Positions 43,118 through 51,628 of a DNA stretch of 64,000 nucleotides are shown here, piece after piece. The stretch covers positions 1 through 64,000 of the forward strand of contig LBWJ01000006.1 of the NCBI GenBank assembly GCA_000993595.1, written 5' to 3'. The DNA comes from Candidatus Peregrinibacteria bacterium GW2011_GWC2_39_14. Its GTDB lineage: Bacteria > Patescibacteriota > Gracilibacteria > UBA1369 > UBA12463. The notes below the pieces were generated by a model, which was given only the letters and a program-made list of their open reading frames with translations, was not told the DNA's origin and did no database searches. The stretch's first letter is position 1, and the number at the start of each line of letters is the position of its first letter. Made by a program: the position numbers and the translations under genes.

Positions 43118-44822
43118 CGAGAGGGACGTTATTTATTGCGCCTTTTTCGCGCGTATAATCAACTTTGCATACTTCTTTCATCATCCATTGGAACAAAATC
43201 TCTCCTTCAACTTCAAGTTTTACACCTGATATTGCAAATTCTTTTATATATCCAATGTCTATTTGTCCTTTTTTAGCTAACCTTTGCACTTTATCGCATG
43301 TTATTTCCGGAATGAGTTCGCTTATATGAATCCCGATGCTTATTTGGCGTCTAAATATGTGTGCAATTTTTTGGTTATATTCTTTTATTTCTCCCTTTTC
43401 ATTAGTAATAATTACTCCTTCTTGCAGGTTATCAAATAATGATTGGTATTTCGTTGCTTCCGTTTTTGCCGTTGAGATATATTTCATTCGGCTTGTTATA
43501 TCTCTAATTACGCCGTTATGGCCTATTGGGTTGCCTTTTTCGTTGTTCACAGGTGCTATATTCCATTCAATGTAAAATTCTTTTTCCGAGTTGTTTTTCG
43601 CTGTTGTTATGAGGCTTGACGATTCTTTTGTGTTTTCAATTTGATCTATGAAATCTTTCGCTTCTTTTTGATCAGTGAATAAACTCCATATTGTTATTTT
43701 TTTCAAATCCTCTTTTTCGTATCCGAATATTTTCGAAAATGATTCATTGGTTTTCAATAAATTCCCTTTTAAATCTACGGAATATACGCCGTCTTTTATG
43801 GAATCGAATAATTGAACGTATTCATCTTTTGTTTTATGTAATTCTTTCTCCAGAAGTTTCCTTTTTGTTATGTCGTGCATAATGCATTGAATTTCTGTTA
43901 GATTTCCAAGGTTGTCGTATATTGGTTTTGCGCTTATTGAAAAGATTTTTTCGTTTTCCTGTGCGTCTATGCATGAAATTATCATGCTTTCTTTGTCTAT
44001 TCCGTGGCTTACAAAGCTTTCTATCATTTTTGCGATTTTTGGTATGTCTTCTTGTGCAACCAGCTTTGAAAAGTGCATGCCTATAACCTCTTCTTTCATA
44101 AATCCAAGATTTTCATTTACTGCGCTATTTATTTCTGTGAATATGCCATTTTTGTTTATCGTAGCGATTATATCTATTGCGTTTTCAACGATTGATTTGT
44201 ACTTTTGGTTTGTTTCGTAAAGTATTTTCGTTCTCGAATAAACCTCTTCTTTTAACATGTCGTTCATGATTTGCATTTCATCGATTTTGCTTTTTGTGTG
44301 CTTTTTATTGAGGTTTAGATCTAGGATTGTTTCAATGGTGTTTTTTAAAAGATTTCCTATCAGCTTTAACTGATCCGTCGATACGAGTGGAATTTCCAAA
44401 TAGGCTTCCAAAAATGTATCAAAATTTATTCCTGAATTTTCGGCTTCTGTTTTGCATAATTTAAGATTTGGATTTTCTGTTCTGGATTTTCCACCTATGC
44501 ATACTGCAATTACTTTTCCTTCTATCGAAATTGGCACGGCGAATGCGGCGATGTCACAATAAATATTATAAACATGTGAATCATTTGAACTTATGCATGT
44601 TTTTATAGCGTTGATATCTGCTGCTTTGCACTTTGGATAAACAAGTGGATTTCCAAGTATGAAGCTATTCCAGAACGTACTTAGATTCATTTCTTTCGTT
44701 ATGTTGTTGCCATTTACATTGTATATCGCTAGTGCAATATCAAGGGTTTTACAAAAATTGTTCTGAATTTTGTTTATTAATTCAGTCGGTATTTGATTCT
44801 CATTATTGCGACTTTTTTTCAT
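43086..44822 (-). CDS. PocR-PAS-PAS-PAS sensory protein without a recognisable output domain
   Basis: The 578-residue protein begins with a PocR-type sensory domain (about 10-170), with LAIYNVNGNNITK, a YPKCKAADINAIKTC cysteine stretch and a CDIAAFAVPISIEGKVIAVCIGG core. A coiled coil (about 165-210) and three PAS domains at about 205-330, 335-455 and 460-560 follow, with PAC-like ends such as GHNGVIRDITSR. No kinase, GGDEF, EAL or DNA-binding domain follows: the frame ends inside recG. It may act by protein contact. The ATGA overlap with tyrS shows coupling. Confidence 0.85.
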   Translation of the reverse strand: MKKSRNNENQIPTELINKIQNNFCKTLDIALAIYNVNGNNITKEMNLSTFWNSFILGNPLVYPKCKAADINAIKTCISSNDSHVYNIYCDIAAFAVPISIEGKVIAVCIGGKSRTENPNLKLCKTEAENSGINFDTFLEAYLEIPLVSTDQLKLIGNLLKNTIETILDLNLNKKHTKSKIDEMQIMNDMLKEEVYSRTKILYETNQKYKSIVENAIDIIATINKNGIFTEINSAVNENLGFMKEEVIGMHFSKLVAQEDIPKIAKMIESFVSHGIDKESMIISCIDAQENEKIFSISAKPIYDNLGNLTEIQCIMHDITKRKLLEKELHKTKDEYVQLFDSIKDGVYSVDLKGNLLKTNESFSKIFGYEKEDLKKITIWSLFTDQKEAKDFIDQIENTKESSSLITTAKNNSEKEFYIEWNIAPVNNEKGNPIGHNGVIRDITSRMKYISTAKTEATKYQSLFDNLQEGVIITNEKGEIKEYNQKIAHIFRRQISIGIHISELIPEITCDKVQRLAKKGQIDIGYIKEFAISGVKLEVEGEILFQWMMKEVCKVDYTREKGAINNVPLDVKHADIKSN

Positions 44823-46006
44823 GGTTTGATTTTGAGGAACTTACGTTTCCCGACTTGCAATAAATATTCTTTATCGAGTTTAATTACCGCGTTTTCATCA
44901 GAAATTTTTTCATCGTCAATTTTAACTCCACCTCCTTGGATCATTCTTCTTGCTTCTCCTTTTGATGATAAAAGCTCTGATTGGACCAATAGGTCTATAA
45001 GCTTATGTTCGCCTTTTGGAAACTTTTTTTCCTCTATTTTATCTGGTAATGCGTTTTTGCTGAATATGTTTGCGAATTCTTGTTCTGCCTTATCTGCAAG
45101 CTCTTTTGAGTGGTAAAACGATACGAGTGCGTGTGCCAGTTTTACTTTTAAATTGCGAGGATTTTCGCCTTCAGCCATAGCTTTTTCCATTTTCTTTATT
45201 TCTTCGAGTGGTACATCTGTTGTTAATTCAAAATATTTGATTATCAGATTGTCTGAAATTGACATCGTTTTACCGAACATATCTTTTGGAGCCTCATTTA
45301 TACCGATGTAGTTGCCTGTTGTTTTGCCCATTTTTAACCTTCCATCAGTTCCTTCAAGAATTGGGACGGTTATGATTGATTGAGGTTTTTGGCCTAGCGA
45401 GCGTTGCATTTCGCGACCTGCAAGTAAGTTGAACGTTTGGTCTGTTCCGCCAAGTTCGATATCCGCTTTAAGGGCTACAGAATCATATCCTTGCATTAAA
45501 GGATAGAAGAATTCGTGCATATAAATCGGTGCGTTTTTCTTTATTCTTTCTTGATACATATCACGTTCAAGCATTTGCGAAACAGTGAAAATTTGTGAAA
45601 GTTTAATAACTTCTTTGAACGTTAGTTTTTCAAGCCAGTCGGCGTTCCAAACTATTTCTACTTTTTTTGGATCAAGTATTTTTCCAGCTTGTTTTACGTA
45701 TGTTCTGGCGTTTTCTTCAAGTTCTTTTTTCGTTTTTACTTTGCGAGCCTCAAGCTTGTCGGTCGGATCCCCTATTTGACCTGTAAAATTGCCGAATAAA
45801 AGAAAGATTTTGTGTCCAAGATCTTGTAATTGTTTTAATTTTTTAATTACAACCATATGGCCGATATGAAGATCTGCGCCTGAAGGGTCTATTCCAAGTT
45901 TTACGTTTAACGTTTTGCCGCTTTTTAAGGCTTCTTCAAGCTCTGCACGAACGATAATGTCTGCCACTCCTCTGTTAAGAACTTCTGACAAAATGCTTTT
46001 ATCCAT
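44819..46006 (-). CDS. tyrS: Tyrosyl-tRNA synthetase
   Basis: The 395-residue class I enzyme has HIGH at 47-50 and a KMSKS-type motif KMGKT at 225-229. A tyrosine-site GGTDQTFN segment and a C-terminal S4 RNA-binding domain follow. The HIGHMVVIKKLKQLQDLGH context resembles the TyrZ-like group. It is the first gene of tyrS-PocR/PAS-recG. Confidence 0.97.
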   Translation of the reverse strand: MDKSILSEVLNRGVADIIVRAELEEALKSGKTLNVKLGIDPSGADLHIGHMVVIKKLKQLQDLGHKIFLLFGNFTGQIGDPTDKLEARKVKTKKELEENARTYVKQAGKILDPKKVEIVWNADWLEKLTFKEVIKLSQIFTVSQMLERDMYQERIKKNAPIYMHEFFYPLMQGYDSVALKADIELGGTDQTFNLLAGREMQRSLGQKPQSIITVPILEGTDGRLKMGKTTGNYIGINEAPKDMFGKTMSISDNLIIKYFELTTDVPLEEIKKMEKAMAEGENPRNLKVKLAHALVSFYHSKELADKAEQEFANIFSKNALPDKIEEKKFPKGEHKLIDLLVQSELLSSKGEARRMIQGGGVKIDDEKISDENAVIKLDKEYLLQVGKRKFLKIKP

Positions 46007-46041
46007 ATTTTTTTGTTTTTTACGATATTGATTTCCCCTGT

Positions 46042-46047
46042 ATTATA
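46042..46047 (-). promoter_or_regulatory. Candidate -10 box of the tyrS operon
   Basis: TATAAT on the minus strand, 36 bases upstream of the tyrS start codon. The -35 region at 17-base spacing (TTTAAT) is weak. No T-box leader is visible. Confidence 0.5.
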
Positions 46048-46096
46048 TCTTGTTTTCTCAAAAAATTAAACTTAGTACTGCATTGTAGCGAATCTA

Positions 46097-46126
46097 TTGA
46101 CAAAATGCTATATTTTGTTAGATAAT
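46097..46126 (+). promoter_or_regulatory. Promoter of the TrmB-like regulator with embedded palindromic operator
   Basis: TTGACA (46097-46102), an 18-base spacer and GATAAT (46121-46126). The spacer contains a perfect inverted repeat, ACAAAAT (46100-46106) and ATTTTGT (46112-46118), separated by GCTAT. A half site CATTTTG recurs just downstream near 46140. A bound dimer would cover the promoter, which suggests autoregulation by the encoded regulator. Confidence 0.75.
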
Positions 46127-46150
46127 ATGATCTTTATTACATTTTGCAAT

Positions 46151-46888
46151 ATGACCGTAGAAGATATATTAACAAATATTGGGCTAAATACAAAGCAAAT
46201 TTACGTGCTGATGGCTTTGATGGAGCTTGGGAGTCAACCTGTTAGTATTGTTGCAAAAAAGACAAATTTGAATAGAACGACTTTGTATCCGATTTTGACT
46301 GAGTTGATTAAGCTTGGGTTTGTTAGCAAATTTAATAAATTGAATATTCAGTATTTTAGTCCGGTTTCTCCGGAAGATTTAGTTGGTGTTATAAAGCGTA
46401 AAAAAGAAGAATTTGGTCGATTGGAGAGTGAAATGAAGAATGTTTTGCCTGATTTGCGTGCGAGGTTTAATCCTTATATGTCAAAAGCGAATGTTGGTTT
46501 TTTTGAAGGGACTCAGGGTGTGAAAAATGTGCTTGAAGACGTGTTGCATTCCAAGGGTGAAATTTTGGCATATAGATGTGTTGATTCTTGGATGACAGGT
46601 CAGGCTTCTGAGATAGTTAAAGATTTTGATAGAAGATGCATTTTGAAGAAAAATAAAATGAAATTTATTGTTATGGATAGCGCTATTGCTCGTGTTTATT
46701 TTTTAGATATGGTGCGAAAAAACGTTGAATTTAAGCTTAAAAAAATGAAATTCGAAAATGAGATATATATCTATGAAAATAAAATTGCGTCAATCTCTTT
46801 TATTTCGGGCTCCATGTTTGGTGCTATAATTGAATCCAATGAGAACTCAAAAACACAAAAAGCTGTCTTTTATCTTGGATGGAAATAA
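46151..46888 (+). CDS. TrmB-family transcriptional regulator
   Basis: The start is set at ATG 46151 (MTVEDILTNIG). ATG 46127 lies directly after the -10 box, before the likely transcript start. The 245-residue protein has a winged-helix domain at about 10-65, with QIYVLMALMELGSQPVSIVA and TLYPILTELIKLGFV. A coiled linker follows, and then a C-terminal domain beginning VGFFEGTQGVKNVLEDVL, as in TrmB-like sugar-responsive regulators. No sugar gene is adjacent. The promoter palindrome suggests self-control. The 3' end overlaps the next gene by 50 bases. Confidence 0.85.
   Translation: MTVEDILTNIGLNTKQIYVLMALMELGSQPVSIVAKKTNLNRTTLYPILTELIKLGFVSKFNKLNIQYFSPVSPEDLVGVIKRKKEEFGRLESEMKNVLPDLRARFNPYMSKANVGFFEGTQGVKNVLEDVLHSKGEILAYRCVDSWMTGQASEIVKDFDRRCILKKNKMKFIVMDSAIARVYFLDMVRKNVEFKLKKMKFENEIYIYENKIASISFISGSMFGAIIESNENSKTQKAVFYLGWK
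46822..46830 (+). promoter_or_regulatory. Extended -10 promoter inside the regulator gene, for the pseudouridine synthase
   Basis: TGCTATAAT is a perfect extended -10 element. ATG 46839 lies 8 bases downstream, so the transcript would be almost leaderless. This lets the synthase be expressed independently of the regulator. Confidence 0.6.
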
Positions 46889-47735
46889 TTTAAGACTTGA
46901 TGTCTTTTTGTCTCAGAAAATGTACGGTGAAAGCCGTAGTGAAATTCAGAAGATGATTAAATCCGGAGATGTTTTTGTTGATGCGAAGCCGGCAAAAGCC
47001 GGGATGATTTTAAAGCGTGGTAGTAAAATTGATGTTTTTGTTGATGGCGAAAATGCTGAAAGTGAAATTCTTAAGCCTCAAAAAAAAGTAATTTTACCTG
47101 TGCTGTATGAGGATAAGGATGTTGCTGTTTTGGATAAACCCGCCGGGTTGGTTGTTTCAAAAAGTGAAGATAGTTTATTTGCTGATTTTGACAGCGATAA
47201 ATTTCTTGTACATAGGCTCGATAAAGACACTTCCGGAATTTTTGTTACTGCAAAAAATTCTGAAGCGCGTGCAATTTTATCTAAACAATTTGCGGATAGA
47301 GTTGTTAAGAAACGTTATACGACTCTTGTTTATGGGCATTTAAAGCCGCTTCGCGGTACAATTGAGGCCGGCATTGGCAGATCCTTGAAGGATCGCAAAA
47401 AAATGTCTGTTTTTTCAAATAAATTGAAAAATGCTGTAACGCATTATAAGGTCGTTAGATACTATGGGCCTTGTTCTCTTCTGGATGTTGAGATCGAGAC
47501 TGGTAGAACGCATCAGATTAGGGTTCATTTGGCTTCTATTGGCTTTCCCGTTGCTGGTGACAAAGCGTATGGCAATAAATTTGCGAATGTTGAGTTTGAT
47601 AGAAAGTATGGTTTAAAAAGGCAATTTTTGCATGCACATTTAATTGACTTTGTGCTTCCATCGACGGGTAAAAATAAATCCGTTGAAAGCAAGCTCTCAG
47701 CGGATTTAAAAAGTGTTTTAGATAAAATTCTCTAA
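46839..47735 (+). CDS. RluA/RluD-family pseudouridine synthase with S4 domain
   Basis: The start at ATG 46839 gives 298 residues; a TTG nine bases upstream overlaps the -10 box. An N-terminal S4 RNA-binding domain (about 15-70) precedes the catalytic domain. Its active-site motif is HRLDKDTSG at 125-133, with catalytic Asp128; GRTHQIRVHLA follows. The target is probably uridine in 23S rRNA, but RluC, RluD and RluA cannot be separated by sequence alone. It overlaps convergent rplU by 4 bases. Confidence 0.93.
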   Translation: MRTQKHKKLSFILDGNNLRLDVFLSQKMYGESRSEIQKMIKSGDVFVDAKPAKAGMILKRGSKIDVFVDGENAESEILKPQKKVILPVLYEDKDVAVLDKPAGLVVSKSEDSLFADFDSDKFLVHRLDKDTSGIFVTAKNSEARAILSKQFADRVVKKRYTTLVYGHLKPLRGTIEAGIGRSLKDRKKMSVFSNKLKNAVTHYKVVRYYGPCSLLDVEIETGRTHQIRVHLASIGFPVAGDKAYGNKFANVEFDRKYGLKRQFLHAHLIDFVLPSTGKNKSVESKLSADLKSVLDKIL

Positions 47736-48139
47736 GCGGCTGTTTTTGGTGATTTTTTAACCTTTGGAGCTGCCGGCTTTGCTTCTTTTGCAGGCTTTTC
47801 TTCTGTTTTAACAGTTGGTTTTGCGCCCGCTGTTTTGATATCGAGAATTTCAATATTTGTATAGTGCTGTCTGTTTCCGATGGTTTTGTGATTTCTTGAT
47901 TTGCTCTTCATTTTAAATACACGAACTGTTTTGTTTCTGAAATGTTCCAAGACCTTTGCTGTTACTTCATAAGTTGTTAAATAAGGCTTTCCTATTTCAA
48001 CTTTTTCACCTTCTGCCACAAGAAGAACTCTTCTGAATGACATTTCTTCGCCTTCTTTGGTCTTGATTCTATTGATTTGAAGCTTGTCTTTTGGGCTTAC
48101 TTTGAATTGCTGTCCTTTGATTTCAACTATTGCAAACAT
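47732..48139 (-). CDS. rplU: Ribosomal protein bL21 with C-terminal extension
   Basis: The 135-residue protein begins MFAIVEIKGQQFKVSP and has the KSKSRNHKTIGNRQHYT motif; the usual family length is about 103. The last 35 residues are a Lys/Ala/Pro-rich tail that is likely disordered. rpmA, the common neighbour, is not present here. pth and obg lie upstream on the same strand. Confidence 0.96.
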   Translation of the reverse strand: MFAIVEIKGQQFKVSPKDKLQINRIKTKEGEEMSFRRVLLVAEGEKVEIGKPYLTTYEVTAKVLEHFRNKTVRVFKMKSKSRNHKTIGNRQHYTNIEILDIKTAGAKPTVKTEEKPAKEAKPAAPKVKKSPKTAA

Positions 48140-48202
48140 GATAAATTGGTTATGATATATGTTTTTTGCTACGCAAAACGTTTTTTATTTGTATGGGCCT
48201 GT

Positions 48203-48215
48203 GCAGCTTCGCTGC
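48203..48215. repeat. Small hairpin between pth and rplU
   Basis: GCAGC/GCTGC with a TTC loop in the 139-base gap between pth and rplU. No T run follows on either strand. The rest of the gap shows nothing specific. Confidence 0.35.
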
Positions 48216-48278
48216 GGCCTGTTGATTAAAAAGCCAGTTTATTTTAAATAAAAAAGCTTAAGAGCGCAAGTGAAAATA

Positions 48279-48875
48279 TTATTTAGCTTTGAATTCATCT
48301 TCTATAACAAACGCTAGATATGGATAACTCATGGCTTTTTCAATTCCCTGCTCGAAGATTACATCAATTGCTGTGATTGCATTTGAGATTGTATGTTCAA
48401 TTAAAGGGCGTTCTTGTGTACCAAACGAACTTAAAACTACATCTGATAAATTTTTTTCCGCGTGTTCATCGTTTTTTATGCCTATGCGAATGCGTGGGCA
48501 ATTTTCGCCAATTGCTGCAACGATGGATTTCATTCCATTGTGAGTTCCGGCTGAACCGGATTTTCTTATGCGGAATGCGCCAATTGGTAAATCAATATCA
48601 TCATAAATCGTGATTACATCTTCCGGGCTTACTTTGTAGAATTGGCTTATGGATGCGATTGCGTTGCCGGAATGGTTCATATAAGTTGTTGGCTTAACAA
48701 AAAAAACTTTTTCAGAATTGATTGTTGTTTCCGCTAAAGACGCTTGAAATTTTGGTTTTAAAATCCAATCCACTTTTAATTTTTTTGCGAGTGTGTCGAC
48801 TGCCATGAATCCAACGTTGTGGCGTGTTTTTTCGTATTTTTCGCCAATATTTCCGAGTCCGACTATTATTTTCAT
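48279..48875 (-). CDS. pth: Peptidyl-tRNA hydrolase
   Basis: The 198-residue enzyme releases peptides from dropped-off peptidyl-tRNA. The N-terminus IVGLGNIGEKYEKTRHNVGF holds the catalytic His19; KPTTYMNHSG and YDDIDLPIG are conserved. It lies 7 bases downstream of obg. Confidence 0.97.
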   Translation of the reverse strand: MKIIVGLGNIGEKYEKTRHNVGFMAVDTLAKKLKVDWILKPKFQASLAETTINSEKVFFVKPTTYMNHSGNAIASISQFYKVSPEDVITIYDDIDLPIGAFRIRKSGSAGTHNGMKSIVAAIGENCPRIRIGIKNDEHAEKNLSDVVLSSFGTQERPLIEHTISNAITAIDVIFEQGIEKAMSYPYLAFVIEDEFKAK

Positions 48876-48882
48876 ATAATTT

Positions 48883-50199
48883 TTATAACACTTTGCGGAA
48901 AATTAGATAATTTCCTGCAATTAATACTTTGTCACCTTCTTTTACTCCCATTTTAGATAATGTTTTTTCTATACCGTTTTTCTTAACAAAATGACGAAGC
49001 CTTGAAACCGCTTCTGTGTTTGCAAAATCAGTCATTTTTGATAATTGTTCTATTCGTGGTCCCTTAATTTCTACGGTTCCACTTTCAGTTTCTTCTTTTG
49101 GTATAACCCTGAAATAATGGTCGGATTCTTCTGCCGGCCTGAACAACCTATACTCTTCGTCTAATATTGGGTTTTTCTCTTGCTCATCAGCTTTTTCTTG
49201 AATAAATTTTTTGTACAGCTTGTATACATTTTTGATCAGATCCGGAATGCCGTGTCCAGTTGCACATGATATTAAAATAGGTTTAACTTTTGTTTTTTTA
49301 TGGAATTCTTTAGCGATTTTTTCCGCATCTTCAAGCGGCATGAGGTCTACTTTGTTTAAAGCTACAATTTGTTTCTTTTTATCAAGGCTTGAGCCGTATA
49401 TTTCAAGTTCTTTGTTTATTGTTTTATATGCATCGACTAGATCTGGAAGCGAAATATCAATAACGTGAACTAATATGCGCGTTCTCATAATGTGGCGCAG
49501 AAATGCGTGACCAAGCCCTTTTCCTTGGCTTGCACCTTCAATCAACCCTGGAATGTCTTCAAACACTATGGATTTTTGTTCTCCTATTATGCTTTTTAAA
49601 TTACAAACTCCAAGGTTTGGGGAGAGCGTTGTAAATGGGTAATCCGCAATTTTTGGTTTTGCATTTGAAATGATGCTAATAAAGCTTGATTTTCCTGCTG
49701 AAGGAAGGCCAATTATGCCGACATCCGCTACAAGACGAACTTCAAGTACTATTTCTTTTTCTTCTCCGGGTTCGCCTTTTTCTGCAAAACTTGGAGATTG
49801 TCGAACGCTGGATTTGAAGTGAACGTTGCCTTTTCCGCCGATTCCACCGCGTGCGATCATAAATTTATCGTGTATATTTTTTAAGTCGACAATCGTTTCA
49901 TTTTTCATGGTTTTTATGATTGTACCGACTGGAACTTTCAATGTGATGTCTTTTCCATCAGCTCCTCTACATTTTTGCTTTGTGCCGTTTACGCCGCATT
50001 CAGCGCGATATATTGGGCTGGAGTTTATGTCTGTGAGTGTATTTACGTTTGGATCTGCGATTATATAGATGTCTCCACCTCTGCCGCCGTCGCCTCCGTC
50101 TGGTCCGCCATGTATGACGAATTTCTCACGATGAAAAGTGGCGGCACCATTGCCGCCTTTTCCAGCTATCACCCTAATTTTGCTTAGGTCACAAAACAT
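48883..50199 (-). CDS. obgE: Obg-family ribosome-assembly GTPase
   Basis: The 438-residue protein has the Gly-rich Obg fold (about 1-158, with GKGGNGAATFHREK and GGDGGRGGDIYI). The G domain follows, with GLPSAGKSSFI near 167, the DIPGLIEGA switch and NKVDLM. A C-terminal OCT-type extension is present. It supports 50S assembly. It heads obg-pth-rplU, with the tRNA-Leu(CAA) gene divergent. Confidence 0.97.
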   Translation of the reverse strand: MFCDLSKIRVIAGKGGNGAATFHREKFVIHGGPDGGDGGRGGDIYIIADPNVNTLTDINSSPIYRAECGVNGTKQKCRGADGKDITLKVPVGTIIKTMKNETIVDLKNIHDKFMIARGGIGGKGNVHFKSSVRQSPSFAEKGEPGEEKEIVLEVRLVADVGIIGLPSAGKSSFISIISNAKPKIADYPFTTLSPNLGVCNLKSIIGEQKSIVFEDIPGLIEGASQGKGLGHAFLRHIMRTRILVHVIDISLPDLVDAYKTINKELEIYGSSLDKKKQIVALNKVDLMPLEDAEKIAKEFHKKTKVKPILISCATGHGIPDLIKNVYKLYKKFIQEKADEQEKNPILDEEYRLFRPAEESDHYFRVIPKEETESGTVEIKGPRIEQLSKMTDFANTEAVSRLRHFVKKNGIEKTLSKMGVKEGDKVLIAGNYLIFRKVL

Positions 50200-50221
50200 T
50201 TTGTCTGAAGTTACTTATCTA

Positions 50222-50248
50222 TTGTATATTAGATTCAGGATATATAAA
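50222..50248 (+). promoter_or_regulatory. Candidate promoter of tRNA-Leu(CAA)
   Basis: TTGTAT (50222-50227), a 15-base spacer and TATAAA (50243-50248), with the tRNA starting at 50291. The spacing is short. The 22 bases just before the tRNA resemble those before tRNA-Leu(GAG). Confidence 0.4.
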
Positions 50249-50290
50249 ATACCATTTGCAAGAAGCGTAGTGAAAATCTCGCAATTACTT

Positions 50291-50376
50291 GCCGAAGTGG
50301 CGGAATGGCAGACGCGCACGACTCAAAATCGTGTACTCGTAAGGGTGTGAGGGTTCAAGTCCCTCCTTCGGCACCA
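50291..50376 (+). tRNA. tRNA-Leu (anticodon CAA)
   Basis: Acceptor GCCGAAG pairs with CTTCGGC, with a long variable arm and encoded CCA at 50374-50376. The anticodon stem CACGA/TCGTG encloses CTCAAAA, giving CAA, which reads UUG. Confidence 0.96.
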
Positions 50377-50413
50377 GAGCAATAGCTAAGAGATTACTCC
50401 ATATAAATAAGAT

Positions 50414-51628
50414 ATGAATATTTTTATCCGATACGGAGAATTGGTTTTAAAGCTTGGTAATCGTGATGTTTTTGAGGCTAAGCTGGAAAAAAATATAAAA
50501 CTTGCGATGAAAGAGCTGCGTTTTGATGTTGTTCGTTATTATGGCCATATGATGCTTGAGATTAGAGATAAGAATGGTGAGTTGGCTATTGAAAAACTAA
50601 AATGTATTCCAGGAATTTCAAATTTTTCTGTTATGAATGAGGTTTTAAAGTTAAAGTATCCGAAAACCCCAGATCAGAAATGGACAAAATCTGTTATGAA
50701 TGAAGTTGCGAAAATTATGATTTCTGAAATTGTTTTGCGCGGGAAAAATAAGAATTTGCCAAAAACTTTTTGTGTGCGTGTTAAGAGAATCCAGAAAAAT
50801 TTTCCCATGGGTTCTTCGGATATGGAAGCTAAATTTGGTGAATTGATTTTGAATAAATTTCCTAAATTAAAAGTGAGATTTGATAATCCGGATATTACTT
50901 GTCATCTTATATTAAGCGATAATCGAGCTTATATTTATTTCGATAAAATACTTGGACTTGGCGGTCTTCCGGTTACTTCTTCCGGAAGAGTTATTTCTAT
51001 GATTTCTTCAGGTATTGATTCTCCTGTTGCGGCATTTCGTATGATAAAACGTGGTGCAAAGGTTATTTATGTGCATTTTCATAGCTATCCGCATACAAAT
51101 GCTTCTTCTCAAGAAAATGTGAAGGAAATTGTGAAAATTTTGTCAAAATATCAAGCCGGTTCCAATTTAAATTTAGTTCCGTTTGTTGAGATTCAAAAAG
51201 CCATAATGATGGCCGCTGATCCTGATTTGCGAGTCGTTTTATATAGGTGGTTTATGATTAAAATTGCTCAAGAGATAGCTGAAAATCAAAACGCAAAGGC
51301 AATTTTGACCGGTGAAAGTCTTGGTCAGGTTGCCAGCCAAACTTTGGATAATATTTTTGTTATTGATTCTGCTTCCAAAATTCCTATTTTTAGACCTTTG
51401 ATTGGAAGCGATAAACAGGAAATTGTTGATGAGGCTCGTAAAATTGGTACTTTTGAAATTTCAACAAGACCTTATGCTGATTGTTGCACTCTTTTTGTTC
51501 CAAAGCATCCATCCGTGAGCGCAAATCTTGAAAAAGTTGAAGCTGTTGCGAAAAAGCCTTTATTTAGAAAGCTTATTAAAGATGCGTTGAAAAATACAGA
51601 ATCGATTTTTATTGAAAGTGCTGTTTGA
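50414..51628 (+). CDS. thiI: tRNA 4-thiouridine synthetase ThiI (no rhodanese domain)
   Basis: The 404-residue protein has an N-terminal ferredoxin-like plus THUMP region (about 1-175) and a PP-loop adenylation domain with SSGIDS at 198-203. The TGESLGQVASQT segment and DCCTLFVPKHPS near 357 are family marks. It activates U8 of tRNA for sulfur insertion. The C-terminal rhodanese domain of the E. coli enzyme is absent, as in many bacteria. No cysteine desulfurase gene is nearby. The 3' end overlaps uvrC by 20 bases. Confidence 0.95.
   Translation: MNIFIRYGELVLKLGNRDVFEAKLEKNIKLAMKELRFDVVRYYGHMMLEIRDKNGELAIEKLKCIPGISNFSVMNEVLKLKYPKTPDQKWTKSVMNEVAKIMISEIVLRGKNKNLPKTFCVRVKRIQKNFPMGSSDMEAKFGELILNKFPKLKVRFDNPDITCHLILSDNRAYIYFDKILGLGGLPVTSSGRVISMISSGIDSPVAAFRMIKRGAKVIYVHFHSYPHTNASSQENVKEIVKILSKYQAGSNLNLVPFVEIQKAIMMAADPDLRVVLYRWFMIKIAQEIAENQNAKAILTGESLGQVASQTLDNIFVIDSASKIPIFRPLIGSDKQEIVDEARKIGTFEISTRPYADCCTLFVPKHPSVSANLEKVEAVAKKPLFRKLIKDALKNTESIFIESAV

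Noticed and set aside
43000..43120. Frameshifted kinase domain after the third PAS domain
   Set aside because: The downstream DNA is recG in its own correct frame, with no histidine kinase or GGDEF motif in any frame.
47536..47853. Minus-strand frame of 105 codons overlapping rplU and the pseudouridine synthase
   Set aside because: Its Gln/Lys-rich product comes from reading the rplU tail in another frame; both overlapping genes are certain.
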